DNA of 64,000 bases from Ruminococcus flavefaciens (lineage in GTDB: Bacteria; Bacillota; Clostridia; Oscillospirales; Ruminococcaceae), in NCBI GenBank assembly GCA_023667045.1, contig JAMPAU010000003.1, forward strand, positions 124,001 through 188,000, given 5' to 3'. The position numbers were made by a program, and so were the translations under genes. Every line of letters starts with the position of its first letter. The stretch's first letter is position 1. The notes beneath the pieces are model-generated. The model made no database searches. It worked only from the letters and a program-made list of their open reading frames with translations, and was not told the DNA's origin. This document shows positions 54,417 to 63,458 of the stretch, one piece after another.

Positions 54417-54515
54417 GCTTGTGTAGCACAGTTGGTAGTGCATTTCACTCGTAATGAAAAGGTCGTGGGTTGTCAATAAAGCGACGTTCACCCTACCAAG
54501 CCGGACACAGCAGTC
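54417..54515 (+). pseudogene. Disrupted tRNA-Thr(CGT)-like sequence
   Basis: Acceptor GCTTG pairs with a later CAAGC, the D-arm is normal, and the anticodon arm TTTCA-CTCGTAA-TGAAA holds CGT. In the T arm, GTGGGTT is followed by about 15 extra bases (GTCAATAAAGCGACG) before TTCACCC, so the T loop is broken. It could be an unusual long T-arm RNA, but a non-functional copy is more likely. Confidence 0.6.
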
Positions 54516-54538
54516 TTACATCAAAATTAAATATCAAT

Positions 54539-54614
54539 GCTACTGTGGCTCAGCCGGTAGAGCAGCTCACTCGTAATGAGCAGGTCGCCCGTTCGAATCG
54601 GGTCAGTAGCTCCA
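54539..54614 (+). tRNA. tRNA-Thr (anticodon CGT), CCA encoded
   Basis: Full cloverleaf: acceptor GCTACTG/CAGTAGC, D arm, anticodon arm GCTCA-CTCGTAA-TGAGC with CGT at 54572-54574, T arm GCCCG-TTCGAAT-CGGGT, discriminator T and CCA. It reads ACG codons. It marks the left edge of the accessory region and could be an integration site. Confidence 0.93.
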
Positions 54615-54618
54615 TATA

Positions 54619-54655
54619 AAAACCGCTTAAAATAGACGTTTTAAGCGGTTTTTGT
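54619..54655 (+). terminator. Terminator after the tRNA genes
   Basis: Twelve-pair stem AACCGCTTAAAA/TTTTAAGCGGTT with a T-rich end. The following about 130 bases show nothing besides the hsdM promoter. Confidence 0.88.
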
Positions 54656-54787
54656 TGTCCCAAGTGTTATTGCGACCCCTTGCGTTGTATAAGGTGACGT
54701 TTCATTTTTATTTAAAATGTAGTGTATTTGTAAAAAGAGAAATTGAGAGATCACAGTGGAAAGCAAAGAAAAAAGACTGTTGAATGA

Positions 54788-54816
54788 TTGACTAATTGTG
54801 CAAAATGTGGTATAAT
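54788..54816 (+). promoter_or_regulatory. Promoter of the type I R-M locus
   Basis: TTGACT, 17 bases, TATAAT, about 45 bases before hsdM. Confidence 0.8.
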
Positions 54817-54859
54817 AAAGCTATGAATACCTTGATGAATGCGAGGTGGGAGGTCTTAA

Positions 54860-56395
54860 ATGATAACAGGTATCATTAAAAATAAAATAGATAAAATATG
54901 GACGGATATATGGGCAGGCGGCATTACAAATCCGCTGACTGTTATTGAGCAGCTTACGTATCTGATGTTCATTCGTTCTCTCGATGAAAAAGAGCTTGAA
55001 TTAGAGGAGTTTGCCAACCTGACAGGTGAAACTGCCGACCTTATTTTTCCTCAATCAGAGATAGGACAGGCTATGCGTTGGAGCAAATTCAAGAACAGGG
55101 ATTCCCGTAAGATATTTGATCTCATCTCTCAGCGTGTATTCCCTGCTGTCAAGAAAATGAAATACGGAAAGCTGCCCGACTTTGACGAAAAAGGCGAACT
55201 TATAGAAATTCCCAATCGTGAGGACGGCGAACAGGTTCAGACAGCTTTCACTCGCTATATGGACAGTGCGGTATTTGTTATCCCTAATCCACAGGTATTG
55301 CAGAAAATCATAACAGGACTTGACGATCTTTATGAACACGACATAGCTGATTTCGATATGCAGGGTGATCTGTACGAGTATATGCTCGGCAAGCTTTCTA
55401 TGGCAGGTCAGAACGGACAGTTCCGCACACCTAAACATATTCGTGAGATGATGGTGGAGCTTGTTGCACCGACTCCCGATGACCAAATATGCGATCCTGC
55501 CTGCGGTACAGCCGGATTCTTGGTTTCGGCAGCGGAGTACATAAGAAGTCATTATGAAGATACAATGACTGAGGAACAATGGCATGATTTCAGTACCAAG
55601 ACCTTTACAGGCTACGATACCGATCAGACTATGCTCCGTATCTCTGCTATGAACCTGATGCTCCATTCGATCACGAACCCCGATATTGACTACAAGGACA
55701 GTGTTTCCAAGCAGAACAATGTAAGCGGAAAATATACGGTATGTCTTGCAAATCCGCCGTTCAAGGGTTCTGTTGACGCAGAGAGTATCAACGATAATCT
55801 GAAAGCTGTCACCAACACGAAAAAGACGGAATTGCTATTCCTTGCACTGTTTCTTCGTCTGCTGCAAAAGGGCGGTAGATGCGCTTGTATCGTGCCTGAC
55901 GGAGTGCTGTTCGGCTCGTCTAAGGCTCACAAGTCCATACGCAAGGAGCTTATTGAAAATCATCAGCTTAAAGCCGTTATTTCTATGCCCAGCGGTGTTT
56001 TCAAGCCTTATGCAGGCGTTTCCACGGCTGTGCTGGTGTTTGTCAAGACCGATGCAGGCGGTACGGATAATGTATGGTTCTATGATATGAAAGCGGACGG
56101 TTTCTCTCTTGATGATAAACGTTCGGAAATTGCCGACAACGATATTCCCGATATTATTTCCCGTTTCCATAATCCTAACGGTGAAAAGGACAGAGAACGC
56201 ACTGAGCAGAGCTTCTTTGTGCCGAAGCAGGAAATCGTCGACAATGATTACGACCTGTCAATTAACAAGTACAAAAAGACAGAGTATGTGGCTGTGGAGT
56301 ATCCTCCTACAAGTGAGATCATGGCAGACCTTGACGGCTTATATAAGGAGCTGGGCAATGTGATTTCGGAGTTAGGGGGATTGTTGAATGAGTAA
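54860..56395 (+). CDS. hsdM: Type I restriction-modification methyltransferase subunit HsdM
   Basis: 511 residues. N-terminal HsdM helical domain (NKIDKIWTDIWAGGITNPLTVIEQLTYLMFIRSLDE, cited by ends), SAM-binding DPACGTAGFLVSA and the catalytic ANPPF. N6-adenine methyltransferase; needs two HsdM and one HsdS. GTGGGAGG before the ATG. Intact in every visible motif. Its stop overlaps the hsdS start. Confidence 0.96.
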   Translation: MITGIIKNKIDKIWTDIWAGGITNPLTVIEQLTYLMFIRSLDEKELELEEFANLTGETADLIFPQSEIGQAMRWSKFKNRDSRKIFDLISQRVFPAVKKMKYGKLPDFDEKGELIEIPNREDGEQVQTAFTRYMDSAVFVIPNPQVLQKIITGLDDLYEHDIADFDMQGDLYEYMLGKLSMAGQNGQFRTPKHIREMMVELVAPTPDDQICDPACGTAGFLVSAAEYIRSHYEDTMTEEQWHDFSTKTFTGYDTDQTMLRISAMNLMLHSITNPDIDYKDSVSKQNNVSGKYTVCLANPPFKGSVDAESINDNLKAVTNTKKTELLFLALFLRLLQKGGRCACIVPDGVLFGSSKAHKSIRKELIENHQLKAVISMPSGVFKPYAGVSTAVLVFVKTDAGGTDNVWFYDMKADGFSLDDKRSEIADNDIPDIISRFHNPNGEKDRERTEQSFFVPKQEIVDNDYDLSINKYKKTEYVAVEYPPTSEIMADLDGLYKELGNVISELGGLLNE

Positions 56396-57512
56396 TACGG
56401 CATTTTTGGAAGATATATGTGAAATCCTTGACAGTCAGCGTGTTCCAGTAACTTCAAAAGACCGTACAAAAGGGATTTACCCATACTATGGAGCAAACGG
56501 TGTACAAGACTATATTGATGATTATATTTTTGATGATGAATTAGTATTACTTGCTGAGGACGGTGGCTATTTTGGCTCAAAAGAAAAGCCTATTGCATAT
56601 CGTGTATCTGGAAAATTTTGGGTAAATAATCATGCCCATGTTTTGAAAGCTAAAGATTGCATTGATATTGATTATTTATGTTATTCTCTTATGTTCTATG
56701 ATGTTAGCTCATTAGTTAATGGCGCTACAAGACAAAAGTTAAATCAAGCAGTAATGCGTAAAATGACAATTCCACTTCCAGAATTGGAACAGCAATATGA
56801 AATCGTTTCAAAGCTCGACAAAGTAACTCACACTATCGTCCTCTGCAATCAGATAATCGAAAAGTTGGATTTGTTTGTTAAAGCGAGGTTTGTGGAGATG
56901 TTTGGGGATATTTACACAAACAAATATAACTTTCCGATATGCCAGTTATCAGACTACATTTTTTTTTTGACCTCTGGTTCTCGTGGCTGGGCTAAATATT
57001 GTGTTGATGATGGTTCAGAATGGTTCATAACAATAAAGAATGTCAAAGATTGCAAAATCACAACGGATAATATTCAACCCGTAAATGCTCCTGACAATAT
57101 GGAAGCTAAGCGAACAAAAGTAGAAGAAGGCGATCTTCTTATCAGTATAACTGCTGATTTAGGACGAACAGGTGTAGTAACACGAGAAATAGCAGAACAC
57201 GGGTCATATATAAATCAACACCTTACTTGCGTTAGATTAGAGCAATCTAAACTTATGCCACTGTTTGTGGCATGCTTTATGGAAAGTGATTCGGGTAAAG
57301 CTCAGTTTGAAGCTAAAAATCAAACAGGTGTAAAAGCAGGATTGAACTTTGATTCCATAAAATCGTTGAAATTATTGATACCATCTCTTGACTTACAAGA
57401 GCAATTCGTTGCCTTTGTAGAGCTGATTGACAAATCAAAATCAGCAGTTAAACAGGTGCTTGAAAAGGCTGAAACGCTTAAAAAGGCACTTATGCAGGAA
57501 TATTTTGGATAA
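56388..57512 (+). CDS. hsdS: Type I restriction-modification specificity subunit HsdS
   Basis: 374 residues with two target-recognition domains (about 1-140 and 180-330) and two conserved helical regions, one ending LPELEQQYEIVSKLDKVTHT and one LDLQEQFVAFVELIDKSK. Overlaps hsdM by eight bases. The DNA is more AT-rich than hsdM, usual for the variable recognition part of such loci. Full-length, so the methylase complex should form. Confidence 0.93.
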   Translation: MSNTAFLEDICEILDSQRVPVTSKDRTKGIYPYYGANGVQDYIDDYIFDDELVLLAEDGGYFGSKEKPIAYRVSGKFWVNNHAHVLKAKDCIDIDYLCYSLMFYDVSSLVNGATRQKLNQAVMRKMTIPLPELEQQYEIVSKLDKVTHTIVLCNQIIEKLDLFVKARFVEMFGDIYTNKYNFPICQLSDYIFFLTSGSRGWAKYCVDDGSEWFITIKNVKDCKITTDNIQPVNAPDNMEAKRTKVEEGDLLISITADLGRTGVVTREIAEHGSYINQHLTCVRLEQSKLMPLFVACFMESDSGKAQFEAKNQTGVKAGLNFDSIKSLKLLIPSLDLQEQFVAFVELIDKSKSAVKQVLEKAETLKKALMQEYFG

Positions 57513-57527
57513 TAAAGGAGAAAAGTC

Positions 57528-57734
57528 ATGAATGGTTATACAATAAAGCCTTCAATTGAGCCGAATGATAAATATGAAAAAGCAAAACAGGATGTTATTC
57601 AAGCGACTAAATCTGTGCAAGAATTAACACTTCAACAATGTCAAAAATTAGTACTAGAGTTGTTTGGATATGAAGCGGTAATGCAAATATGTAAATGTAT
57701 GCAACAATGTAATGAGGATGAAAAACATGATTAA
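57528..57734 (+). CDS. Small hypothetical protein in the R-M locus
   Basis: 68 residues after AAAGGAGAAAAGTC. Helical, with a Cys/Gln-rich end (LVLELFGYEAVMQICKCMQQC). Not recognised. Its stop overlaps the next ORF start by eight bases, so both are cotranslated inserts between hsdS and hsdR. Confidence 0.65.
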   Translation: MNGYTIKPSIEPNDKYEKAKQDVIQATKSVQELTLQQCQKLVLELFGYEAVMQICKCMQQCNEDEKHD

Positions 57735-58545
57735 GTTGGGAAAAGATAAATTCTATGATAACTTTTTAAAAGAACCTACTAAGGATAATTTAAGAAAATT
57801 TTTGAAAGATGCATGTGGAGAATTAGATGAAGTAGATTTTAAAGCCGAATGGATTGAAAAAGGTCATTTGGCAAAGACAATGCTCGCTATGGCAAATTCT
57901 CATGGTGAAATTATTATTGTAGGTGTGAAAGAAGAAGAGGATGGAACAATCACTCCTATAGGTATTTCAGATTTTAAGGACAAAGCTGTTGTTAATAATG
58001 AAATATCTAAATATATCCCACCAGAGCTTGACTATGAAATTTTTGATTACAGTTATGATACATCAGAATATGAAGCTGTACAAAACAAAAAATTTCAGTT
58101 GTTGATTGTACATGATACACCTGATAGATTGCCATTTATTTCAAGGAGTGCAACTACTAATCTTGAAAAAGATACGATTTATATAAGACGAGGAACTAAA
58201 TGTGAAAAAGCCTCTGCTTCTGAAATTGAAAGACTATTAGAATATAAGATTGGCACAATTTTTAAAGAAACATCCAATTTATCTTTAGAACAACACTTGC
58301 AACAACTGAAAATTCTGTATGCTGAGTTACCTAAAAAAGTGGAAGTTTTAGTACGAAAAGGCAAGTCAAATATGGCTGCACTTGGTATAGCAGCTACTCT
58401 ACGAAGTCTTAACATATTTGGAGAACCAGACCAATATGAAGAAATTGATAATCCAGATTATCCAGAAGAGAGTTATGAGGCTTTTATTGGGCGAATGATC
58501 AAATCTAAAAAACTAAAAATTGAAAAATGCCTTGATTTAAAATAA
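57727..58545 (+). CDS. AlbA_2/Schlafen-like putative nucleic-acid- or ATP-binding protein in the R-M locus
   Basis: About 272 residues from the ATG at 57727 (GAGGATG upstream). The first about 180 residues fit the AlbA_2/Schlafen domain: DFKAEWIEKGHLAKTMLAMANSHG, IIIVGVKEEEDG and DTIYIRRGTKCEKASASEIERLL. The rest is helical. Such proteins often occur inside type I R-M and other defence loci as accessory genes; their activity varies (regulator, ATPase or nuclease) and is not predictable here. A/T-rich compared with hsdM. Confidence 0.85.
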   Translation: MIKLGKDKFYDNFLKEPTKDNLRKFLKDACGELDEVDFKAEWIEKGHLAKTMLAMANSHGEIIIVGVKEEEDGTITPIGISDFKDKAVVNNEISKYIPPELDYEIFDYSYDTSEYEAVQNKKFQLLIVHDTPDRLPFISRSATTNLEKDTIYIRRGTKCEKASASEIERLLEYKIGTIFKETSNLSLEQHLQQLKILYAELPKKVEVLVRKGKSNMAALGIAATLRSLNIFGEPDQYEEIDNPDYPEESYEAFIGRMIKSKKLKIEKCLDLK

Positions 58546-58563
58546 TATGAAAGGAGAAAGTCT

Positions 58564-58996
58564 ATACGGATAAAATAAAAGAACAAAAAGACTGTAAAAT
58601 TGATAATTCTTCATCAATTGACCTCTCTGAATTTAAGACAAGAAAAATCTATATTGACACTAAACTGAAACGCACGGGCTGGAAGTTCGGCGGTACTGAT
58701 TCAGATGTATGGGAAGAATACGAAGTGAACGACATGAACGGCATTCTCGGTCAAAAAGGCTATGCCGACTATGTTCTGTTCGGTCGAGACGGACTTCCTC
58801 TTGCCGTTATTGAAGCAAAGACCCGAATATCGGCAGAAAACAGGCGGTTCTCTACGCCGATTGCTTAGAGCGTAAATTTGGGCGCAGACCGATGATGTTT
58901 ACTACCAACGGATTTGAAACATACTTCTGAGACGATCTGACCTCTCCGCAGAGAAAAGTAAGCGGCTTTTTCACGAAATCAGACCTTGAAAAACTG
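58564..58996 (+). pseudogene. hsdR: Broken 5' part of hsdR (nuclease domain)
   Basis: AAAGGAG (58551-58557) is followed, at the expected place, by ATACGG rather than ATGACGG, so the start ATG is lost by one base. The frame then encodes the HsdR N-terminus ([34 protein letters not shown]) up to TAG at 58866. The true continuation ([20 protein letters not shown]) lies in another frame after the nuclease-motif EAK, which a small deletion would explain. Further on, TTCTGAGAC at 58926 gives a stop where HsdR has Trp (TYFWDD). Three independent lesions mark a dead nuclease domain. Confidence 0.9.
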
Positions 58997-61393
58997 ATGA
59001 ACCGCAGAGAAACAAGAAAAAAGCTGAATACCGTAAGAATAAGCGATAAAATTACCGACAGGTATTATCAGAAAGAGGCTATCCGTGCAGTATGCGACCA
59101 TATTGAGCAGGGATTCCGCAAGGTTCTGCTTGTTATGGCGACAGGTACGGGCAAGACCAGAACAGCTTCAAGTCTGACAGATGTGCTGAGCCGCGGCGGA
59201 TATGTTACAAATATTCTTTTTCTTGCGGACAGAACGGCACTTGTAAAACAAGCAGACGATTTCAAGAACTATCTGCCTGATATGTCGCTGTGTAATTTGT
59301 GCAGCAACAAGGACGACAGAAATGCCCGTATTGTCTTTTCGACCTATCCCACGATACTGAACGCAATAGACAGCACGAAAACAAAGGACGGTGTGCCGCT
59401 GTTTTCACCTGCTCATTTTGACCTTATCATCACAGATGAAAGTCATAGAAGTATTTTCAAAAAATATCGTGCGATCTTTGAGTATTTCGATGCGATCATG
59501 GTAGGCTTGACCGCTACTCCGAAAACAGATGTTGACCGTAATACATACGATTTTTTTGAGGTCGAGAACGGCGTACCGACTTATGCTTACGATTACGAAA
59601 CAGCGGTATATATCGATCATGTTCTTGTGCCGTATTATAATTATGAGGTCAAAACAAAGTTCATTGAGGAGGGTATCACCTACGATGACCTGTCCGATGA
59701 GGATAAAGAGCGATATGAGGACGATTTTGCAGAGGACGACTATATTCCCGACTTTATCCCCTCGGCTCAGCTCAACAAATTTGTGTTCAACGAAACTACT
59801 GTCGATACCGTCCTGCAAGACCTTATGGAGCGCGGTATCAAAGTCCATGGCGGTGACAGGCTCGGCAAGACAATAATTTTCGCACAAAATAAGGAACACG
59901 CTGAATTTATCGTACAGCGTTTCAATAAGCTCTATCCGAAATATAATGGCACATTCGCCCAGCGTATCACCTGTGATGACAGCTATGCACAGACTGTTAT
60001 TGACGATTTCAAGATACCCGACAAAATGCCTGTTATAGCCGTTTCAGTGGATATGATGGACACGGGCGTTGATGTTCCCGAATGTGTAAACCTTGTATTT
60101 TTCAAGAAAGTACGCTCCAAAACGAAATTCTGGCAGATGATAGGCAGAGGTACAAGACTTTGTAAAGACCTCGCCTTTATCGACGGTATAGACGGAGAGT
60201 ATGAGGGCAAGTGTCGTTTCCTAATATTCGATTACTGCGGTAATTTTGAGTATTTCAGGGAAAACCAGAACGGCTATGAAACGCTGGAAACAAAGTCGCT
60301 TACCGAAAACATATTTTGTAAACAAGTGCGATTGATAGCTGCTTTGCAGGATAGTGCTTTCTCCGATGATGAACATCAAGCTTACCGCAAGGAGCTTGTT
60401 GATGTTTGCTATAACGGTGTAAATGAATTATCCCATGACCTTGTATCGGTTCGCCTGAAAACAGAATATGTTGAAAAATTCAGAAAAGCGGATAGCTGGC
60501 AGGCTTTGTCTGATATAGACAGATATGAGCTTGAAAAGCACATCGCTGCGCTTATCACAACAATAGATACTGACGAATATGCAAAGCGTTTCGATAATTT
60601 TATGTACAGTATGATGCTGGCAAATATAGATAAGCTGCCGACCATGAATTATCTGAAAAAACAGCTTTGCCTTACTGTCGAATTGCTTGAACGCAAGTCT
60701 ACTATTCCGCAGATCAAGCAAAAACTCACTCTGATAAAGGATATTCAGACAGATACATTCTGGAAAAATATCAGCATTCTCACAATGGAGAAAGTACGGC
60801 AAGAGCTTCGTGACCTTATACAGTTCCTTGTGGACGGAGATGGATCAAAGCCTAAGATTTTCACAAGACTCGACGATCTGGTGCTTGAAAGTAAAGAGGG
60901 CGATGCATTGGGTGTTGCATATGACTTTGAGGACTATCGCAAAAAAGTCAACCGCTATGTTGAGGAACATAAGAACGACACTGTAATCTATAAGCTGAAT
61001 CATAATATTCCGCTTTTAAAAGAGGACTATGCAGAGCTTGAACGGATATTTACTCATGAGCTTGGTGACAGAGAGGACTATAAGCGTGAGTATGGTGATA
61101 CACCTTTCGGTCTGCTGATCCGTAAGATAGCAAAGCTCGATTACGAAAGTGCTATGGCTGCATTTTCGGAATTTATCAATGACAGTTCACTTAACCAAAA
61201 ACAAATTGAATTTATCCTGAAAATCATCAATCATATTGAAAACAACGGCTATATCGAGGATATTAAGATTTTGATGAAACCGCCGTTTGATAAGCCGTAC
61301 AGCTTTATCAAGATGTTCGATGCAAAGACAAGAAATACGATATTAAAAACTATCGAAAGTATCAAGAACAACGCTCTGCAAGTGGTAGCATAG
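58997..61393 (+). CDS. hsdR: HsdR fragment: DEAD-type helicase/translocase without its nuclease domain
   Basis: 798 residues open to the stop, with helicase motifs VMATGTGKTRTASSL, ITDESHRSIFKKYRAIFEYF, TATPKTDVDRNTY, VDMMDTGVDVPECVNLVFFK and MIGRGTRLCKDL, then a long C-terminal helical domain for binding HsdM. The only plausible ATG (58997) has no ribosome site and lies about 145 codons into the original gene. If made, it would be a translocase without the PD-(D/E)xK nuclease, so no cleavage. Most likely it is the remnant of a pseudogene, but the long intact frame means that recent inactivation or use in a new role is possible. Confidence 0.85.
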   Translation: MNRRETRKKLNTVRISDKITDRYYQKEAIRAVCDHIEQGFRKVLLVMATGTGKTRTASSLTDVLSRGGYVTNILFLADRTALVKQADDFKNYLPDMSLCNLCSNKDDRNARIVFSTYPTILNAIDSTKTKDGVPLFSPAHFDLIITDESHRSIFKKYRAIFEYFDAIMVGLTATPKTDVDRNTYDFFEVENGVPTYAYDYETAVYIDHVLVPYYNYEVKTKFIEEGITYDDLSDEDKERYEDDFAEDDYIPDFIPSAQLNKFVFNETTVDTVLQDLMERGIKVHGGDRLGKTIIFAQNKEHAEFIVQRFNKLYPKYNGTFAQRITCDDSYAQTVIDDFKIPDKMPVIAVSVDMMDTGVDVPECVNLVFFKKVRSKTKFWQMIGRGTRLCKDLAFIDGIDGEYEGKCRFLIFDYCGNFEYFRENQNGYETLETKSLTENIFCKQVRLIAALQDSAFSDDEHQAYRKELVDVCYNGVNELSHDLVSVRLKTEYVEKFRKADSWQALSDIDRYELEKHIAALITTIDTDEYAKRFDNFMYSMMLANIDKLPTMNYLKKQLCLTVELLERKSTIPQIKQKLTLIKDIQTDTFWKNISILTMEKVRQELRDLIQFLVDGDGSKPKIFTRLDDLVLESKEGDALGVAYDFEDYRKKVNRYVEEHKNDTVIYKLNHNIPLLKEDYAELERIFTHELGDREDYKREYGDTPFGLLIRKIAKLDYESAMAAFSEFINDSSLNQKQIEFILKIINHIENNGYIEDIKILMKPPFDKPYSFIKMFDAKTRNTILKTIESIKNNALQVVA

Positions 61394-61427
61394 ACAAGAA
61401 CGGCTCGAATTAAAGGTCAAAGATATT

Positions 61428-61949
61428 ATGGATTACACATATCATTACACATCGCCTCTTGGCGGTATAACGCTTGCAAGTGACGGCAAATCCCTGACAG
61501 GATTATGGTTTGATGGTCAGAAACATTTTGCCGATACCCTTAGTGCCGAAAACAGTGAAGTTAAGTTGCCGATATTTGAGCAGACTATTAGCTGGCTTGA
61601 TATTTATTTCAGCGGCAACGCTCCCAATTTCACACCACCGTTGAAAATGCGGACAACGCCGTTTAGAAAAGCTGTGTGGGAAATTATGCTGACGATACCA
61701 TACGGAGAGACTATGACCTACGGCAAGATTGCAGACAGAATAGCAAAGCAGAAAGGGATTGAACGAATGTCAGCACAAGCTGTTGGAGGAGCTGTTGGAC
61801 GCAACTCGATCTCGCTTATTATTCCTTGCCACAGAGTAATAGGTACAAACGGCAGTCTGATAGGTTATGCAGGAGGTATTGATAAAAAGATCAAGCTTTT
61901 GACTTTGGAAAAAGCGGATTTGTCAAGATTGTTTGTTCCGAAGAACTGA
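61428..61949 (+). CDS. ogt: Methylated-DNA-protein-cysteine S-methyltransferase
   Basis: 173 residues: a short N-terminal RNase H-like part and the DNA-binding alkyl-acceptor domain with the active Cys in SLIIPCHRVIG, plus YGKIADRIAKQKG helix-turn-helix and the final YAGGIDKKIKLL. Removes O6-alkylguanine lesions by irreversible self-alkylation. Starts 34 bases after hsdR with a weak AGGTCAAAG site. Confidence 0.95.
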   Translation: MDYTYHYTSPLGGITLASDGKSLTGLWFDGQKHFADTLSAENSEVKLPIFEQTISWLDIYFSGNAPNFTPPLKMRTTPFRKAVWEIMLTIPYGETMTYGKIADRIAKQKGIERMSAQAVGGAVGRNSISLIIPCHRVIGTNGSLIGYAGGIDKKIKLLTLEKADLSRLFVPKN

Positions 61950-62111
61950 ATATTGCCGTGATTTATTCATATGGCAAGGTGACTACGGCAGTTAATATAA
62001 CTACAAAGAATGCTTGATGTACTTATAGGTGAAAATAAGAATTTGAAAGTCATTCCGTCAGATAATGTTTAAATGTATGAAATTATTTTTAATATTGGAT
62101 TGATACCACCA

Positions 62112-62124
62112 TGTCACAGTGACA
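62112..62124. repeat. Odd palindrome TGTCACAGTGACA
   Basis: A 13-base inverted repeat about 220 bases before the RepA-like gene. TGTCAC-type repeats recur around 63343-63458. Possible binding site; function unknown. Confidence 0.4.
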
Positions 62125-62199
62125 CGGCTAAACTATACAACAGCTCCCTATGTCAACTAAAAAATATATATGCAAAATAGAAAAATGTTTTCAAAAGCC

Positions 62200-62228
62200 T
62201 TGACAAACGTTTAAAAATGACATACCAT
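62200..62228 (+). promoter_or_regulatory. Promoter of the RepA-like gene leader
   Basis: TTGACA, 17 bases, TACCAT (weak -10). A transcript starting near 62235 would run through the hairpin at 62253-62282. The gap 61950-62335 otherwise holds no coding sequence. Confidence 0.5.
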
Positions 62229-62242
62229 AGAATTGGGAGCAT

Positions 62243-62289
62243 GGCAGAAATTGCCCGCAAAGATTTAAGAGTCTTTGCGGGCTTTTTGT
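62243..62289 (+). terminator. Attenuator-like terminator upstream of the RepA-like gene
   Basis: Eleven-pair stem GCCCGCAAAGA/TCTTTGCGGGC followed by TTTTTGTTTT. A short upstream GGCA (62243-62246) can pair with the TGCC (62252-62255) of the 5' arm, so a competing fold exists. It ends 47 bases before the gene start. Confidence 0.65.
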
Positions 62290-62335
62290 TTTGCAGAGAT
62301 TTTTAATCTAAAATCAAGAAAGGTGGATTGATATA

Positions 62336-63385
62336 ATGGAAAGGTTGGATACCAGATCCTGCGAAGAAATCATGACAACTGTGTACAAGCCAATTGAATT
62401 TGTTGTTGACGGTTTGATTGCAAAGGGATTGTATATCCTTGCAGGAGCGCCGAAGGTCGGTAAATCGTGGCTGTCGCTTGATATCTGTCTGAGTATAGCA
62501 AAAGGAGAAAAGGTACTTGATCATGAAACGAAATGCGGAACGGCTTTGTATCTGTGCCTAGAGGACAGCTTTGAGCGAATACAGAAACGGTTGTATGAGC
62601 TGACAGACGAGCCGACTGAAAATCTGTACTTTGCTATCATGGCTGATACGATAGGCAGCGGTCTTGAAAATCAGATTGAGAAATTCAAAGCAAAGCATCC
62701 TGGTTTGAAAATCGTTGTGATCGATACCCTGCAAATGATTCGTGAATCAACTGAAAATAGTTATGGCTCGGACTATAAAGAGTTGTCTGTTTTGAAAGTT
62801 CTTGCGGACAAGCTGGAAATCGCAATCGTACTTGTGCATCACACACGAAAGTGTTCCGACAGCGATCCGTTCAATATGATTTCAGGTTCGACAGGGTTAA
62901 GCGGTTGTGTTGATGGAAGTATGGTTCTTGTTGAAACCAAACGAGGCAGTCGAAAAGCAAAGCTGCACTGTGTCGGACGTGACATTGAAAATGCTGAAAT
63001 CAATTTGCTGTTCGACAGCGAGTTGAAAAAATGGAACGTCACTGACGAACCGACTGCTCCAAAAAACAAGGACAACATTTTTCTCTCTGCTGTTTATCTG
63101 TTCATCAAAGAGAAGATTCATTTCGAGGGTACGGCTACAGAACTTGTTGAGCAATTAAAATCAGTCACCGATGAAAAATTTTTTTCAAATAGAGTAACTC
63201 GTGATCTTGTTCAGAATGGTTATGAAATGAGAAAGTATGGAATTGATTTTAAACACAAGCGAACTCATTCGGGTAGAATAATATGTCTTGATTATCGTGC
63301 GGAGCGTGACGGTAGTGACGGTAAAAACGGCAGCGTAGTTACTGTCACGAAACGGCTTGCCGAAGTGTCACAAACGTCTGTATAA
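62336..63385 (+). CDS. RepA/KaiC-like AAA-family ATPase of a mobile element
   Basis: 349 residues with a RecA-type core: Walker A GAPKVGKSWLSLDI, Walker B IVVIDTLQMI, the LVHHTRK and SGSTGLSGCVDGSMVL segments, typical of RepA-like hexameric helicase/AAA_25 proteins in plasmids and integrative elements. The C-terminal part (about 240-330) is probably a winged-helix domain. AAAGGTGGATT before the ATG. Suggests replication or maintenance of a mobile element carried in this region. Not a full initiator by sequence alone. Confidence 0.82.
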   Translation: MERLDTRSCEEIMTTVYKPIEFVVDGLIAKGLYILAGAPKVGKSWLSLDICLSIAKGEKVLDHETKCGTALYLCLEDSFERIQKRLYELTDEPTENLYFAIMADTIGSGLENQIEKFKAKHPGLKIVVIDTLQMIRESTENSYGSDYKELSVLKVLADKLEIAIVLVHHTRKCSDSDPFNMISGSTGLSGCVDGSMVLVETKRGSRKAKLHCVGRDIENAEINLLFDSELKKWNVTDEPTAPKNKDNIFLSAVYLFIKEKIHFEGTATELVEQLKSVTDEKFFSNRVTRDLVQNGYEMRKYGIDFKHKRTHSGRIICLDYRAERDGSDGKNGSVVTVTKRLAEVSQTSV

Positions 63386-63458
63386 CGCTGATTACAGTGC
63401 GTGTCAGTAGAAATAAGGAATTATTTTTTGCTGTCACGGTTTGTGGTTACTGTCACGC
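63306..63458 (+). repeat. Cluster of GTGACGG and TGTCACG short repeats
   Basis: Two GTGACGGT copies nine bases apart (63306, 63315) and three TGTCACG copies (63343, 63433, 63452) lie at the end of and after the RepA-like gene. They resemble iterons, but spacing is irregular. Confidence 0.35.

Noticed and set aside
54820-54880. A leader ORF overlapping the hsdM start (ATG near 54823)
   Set aside because: It has no ribosome site and lies almost at the likely transcription start; chance frame.
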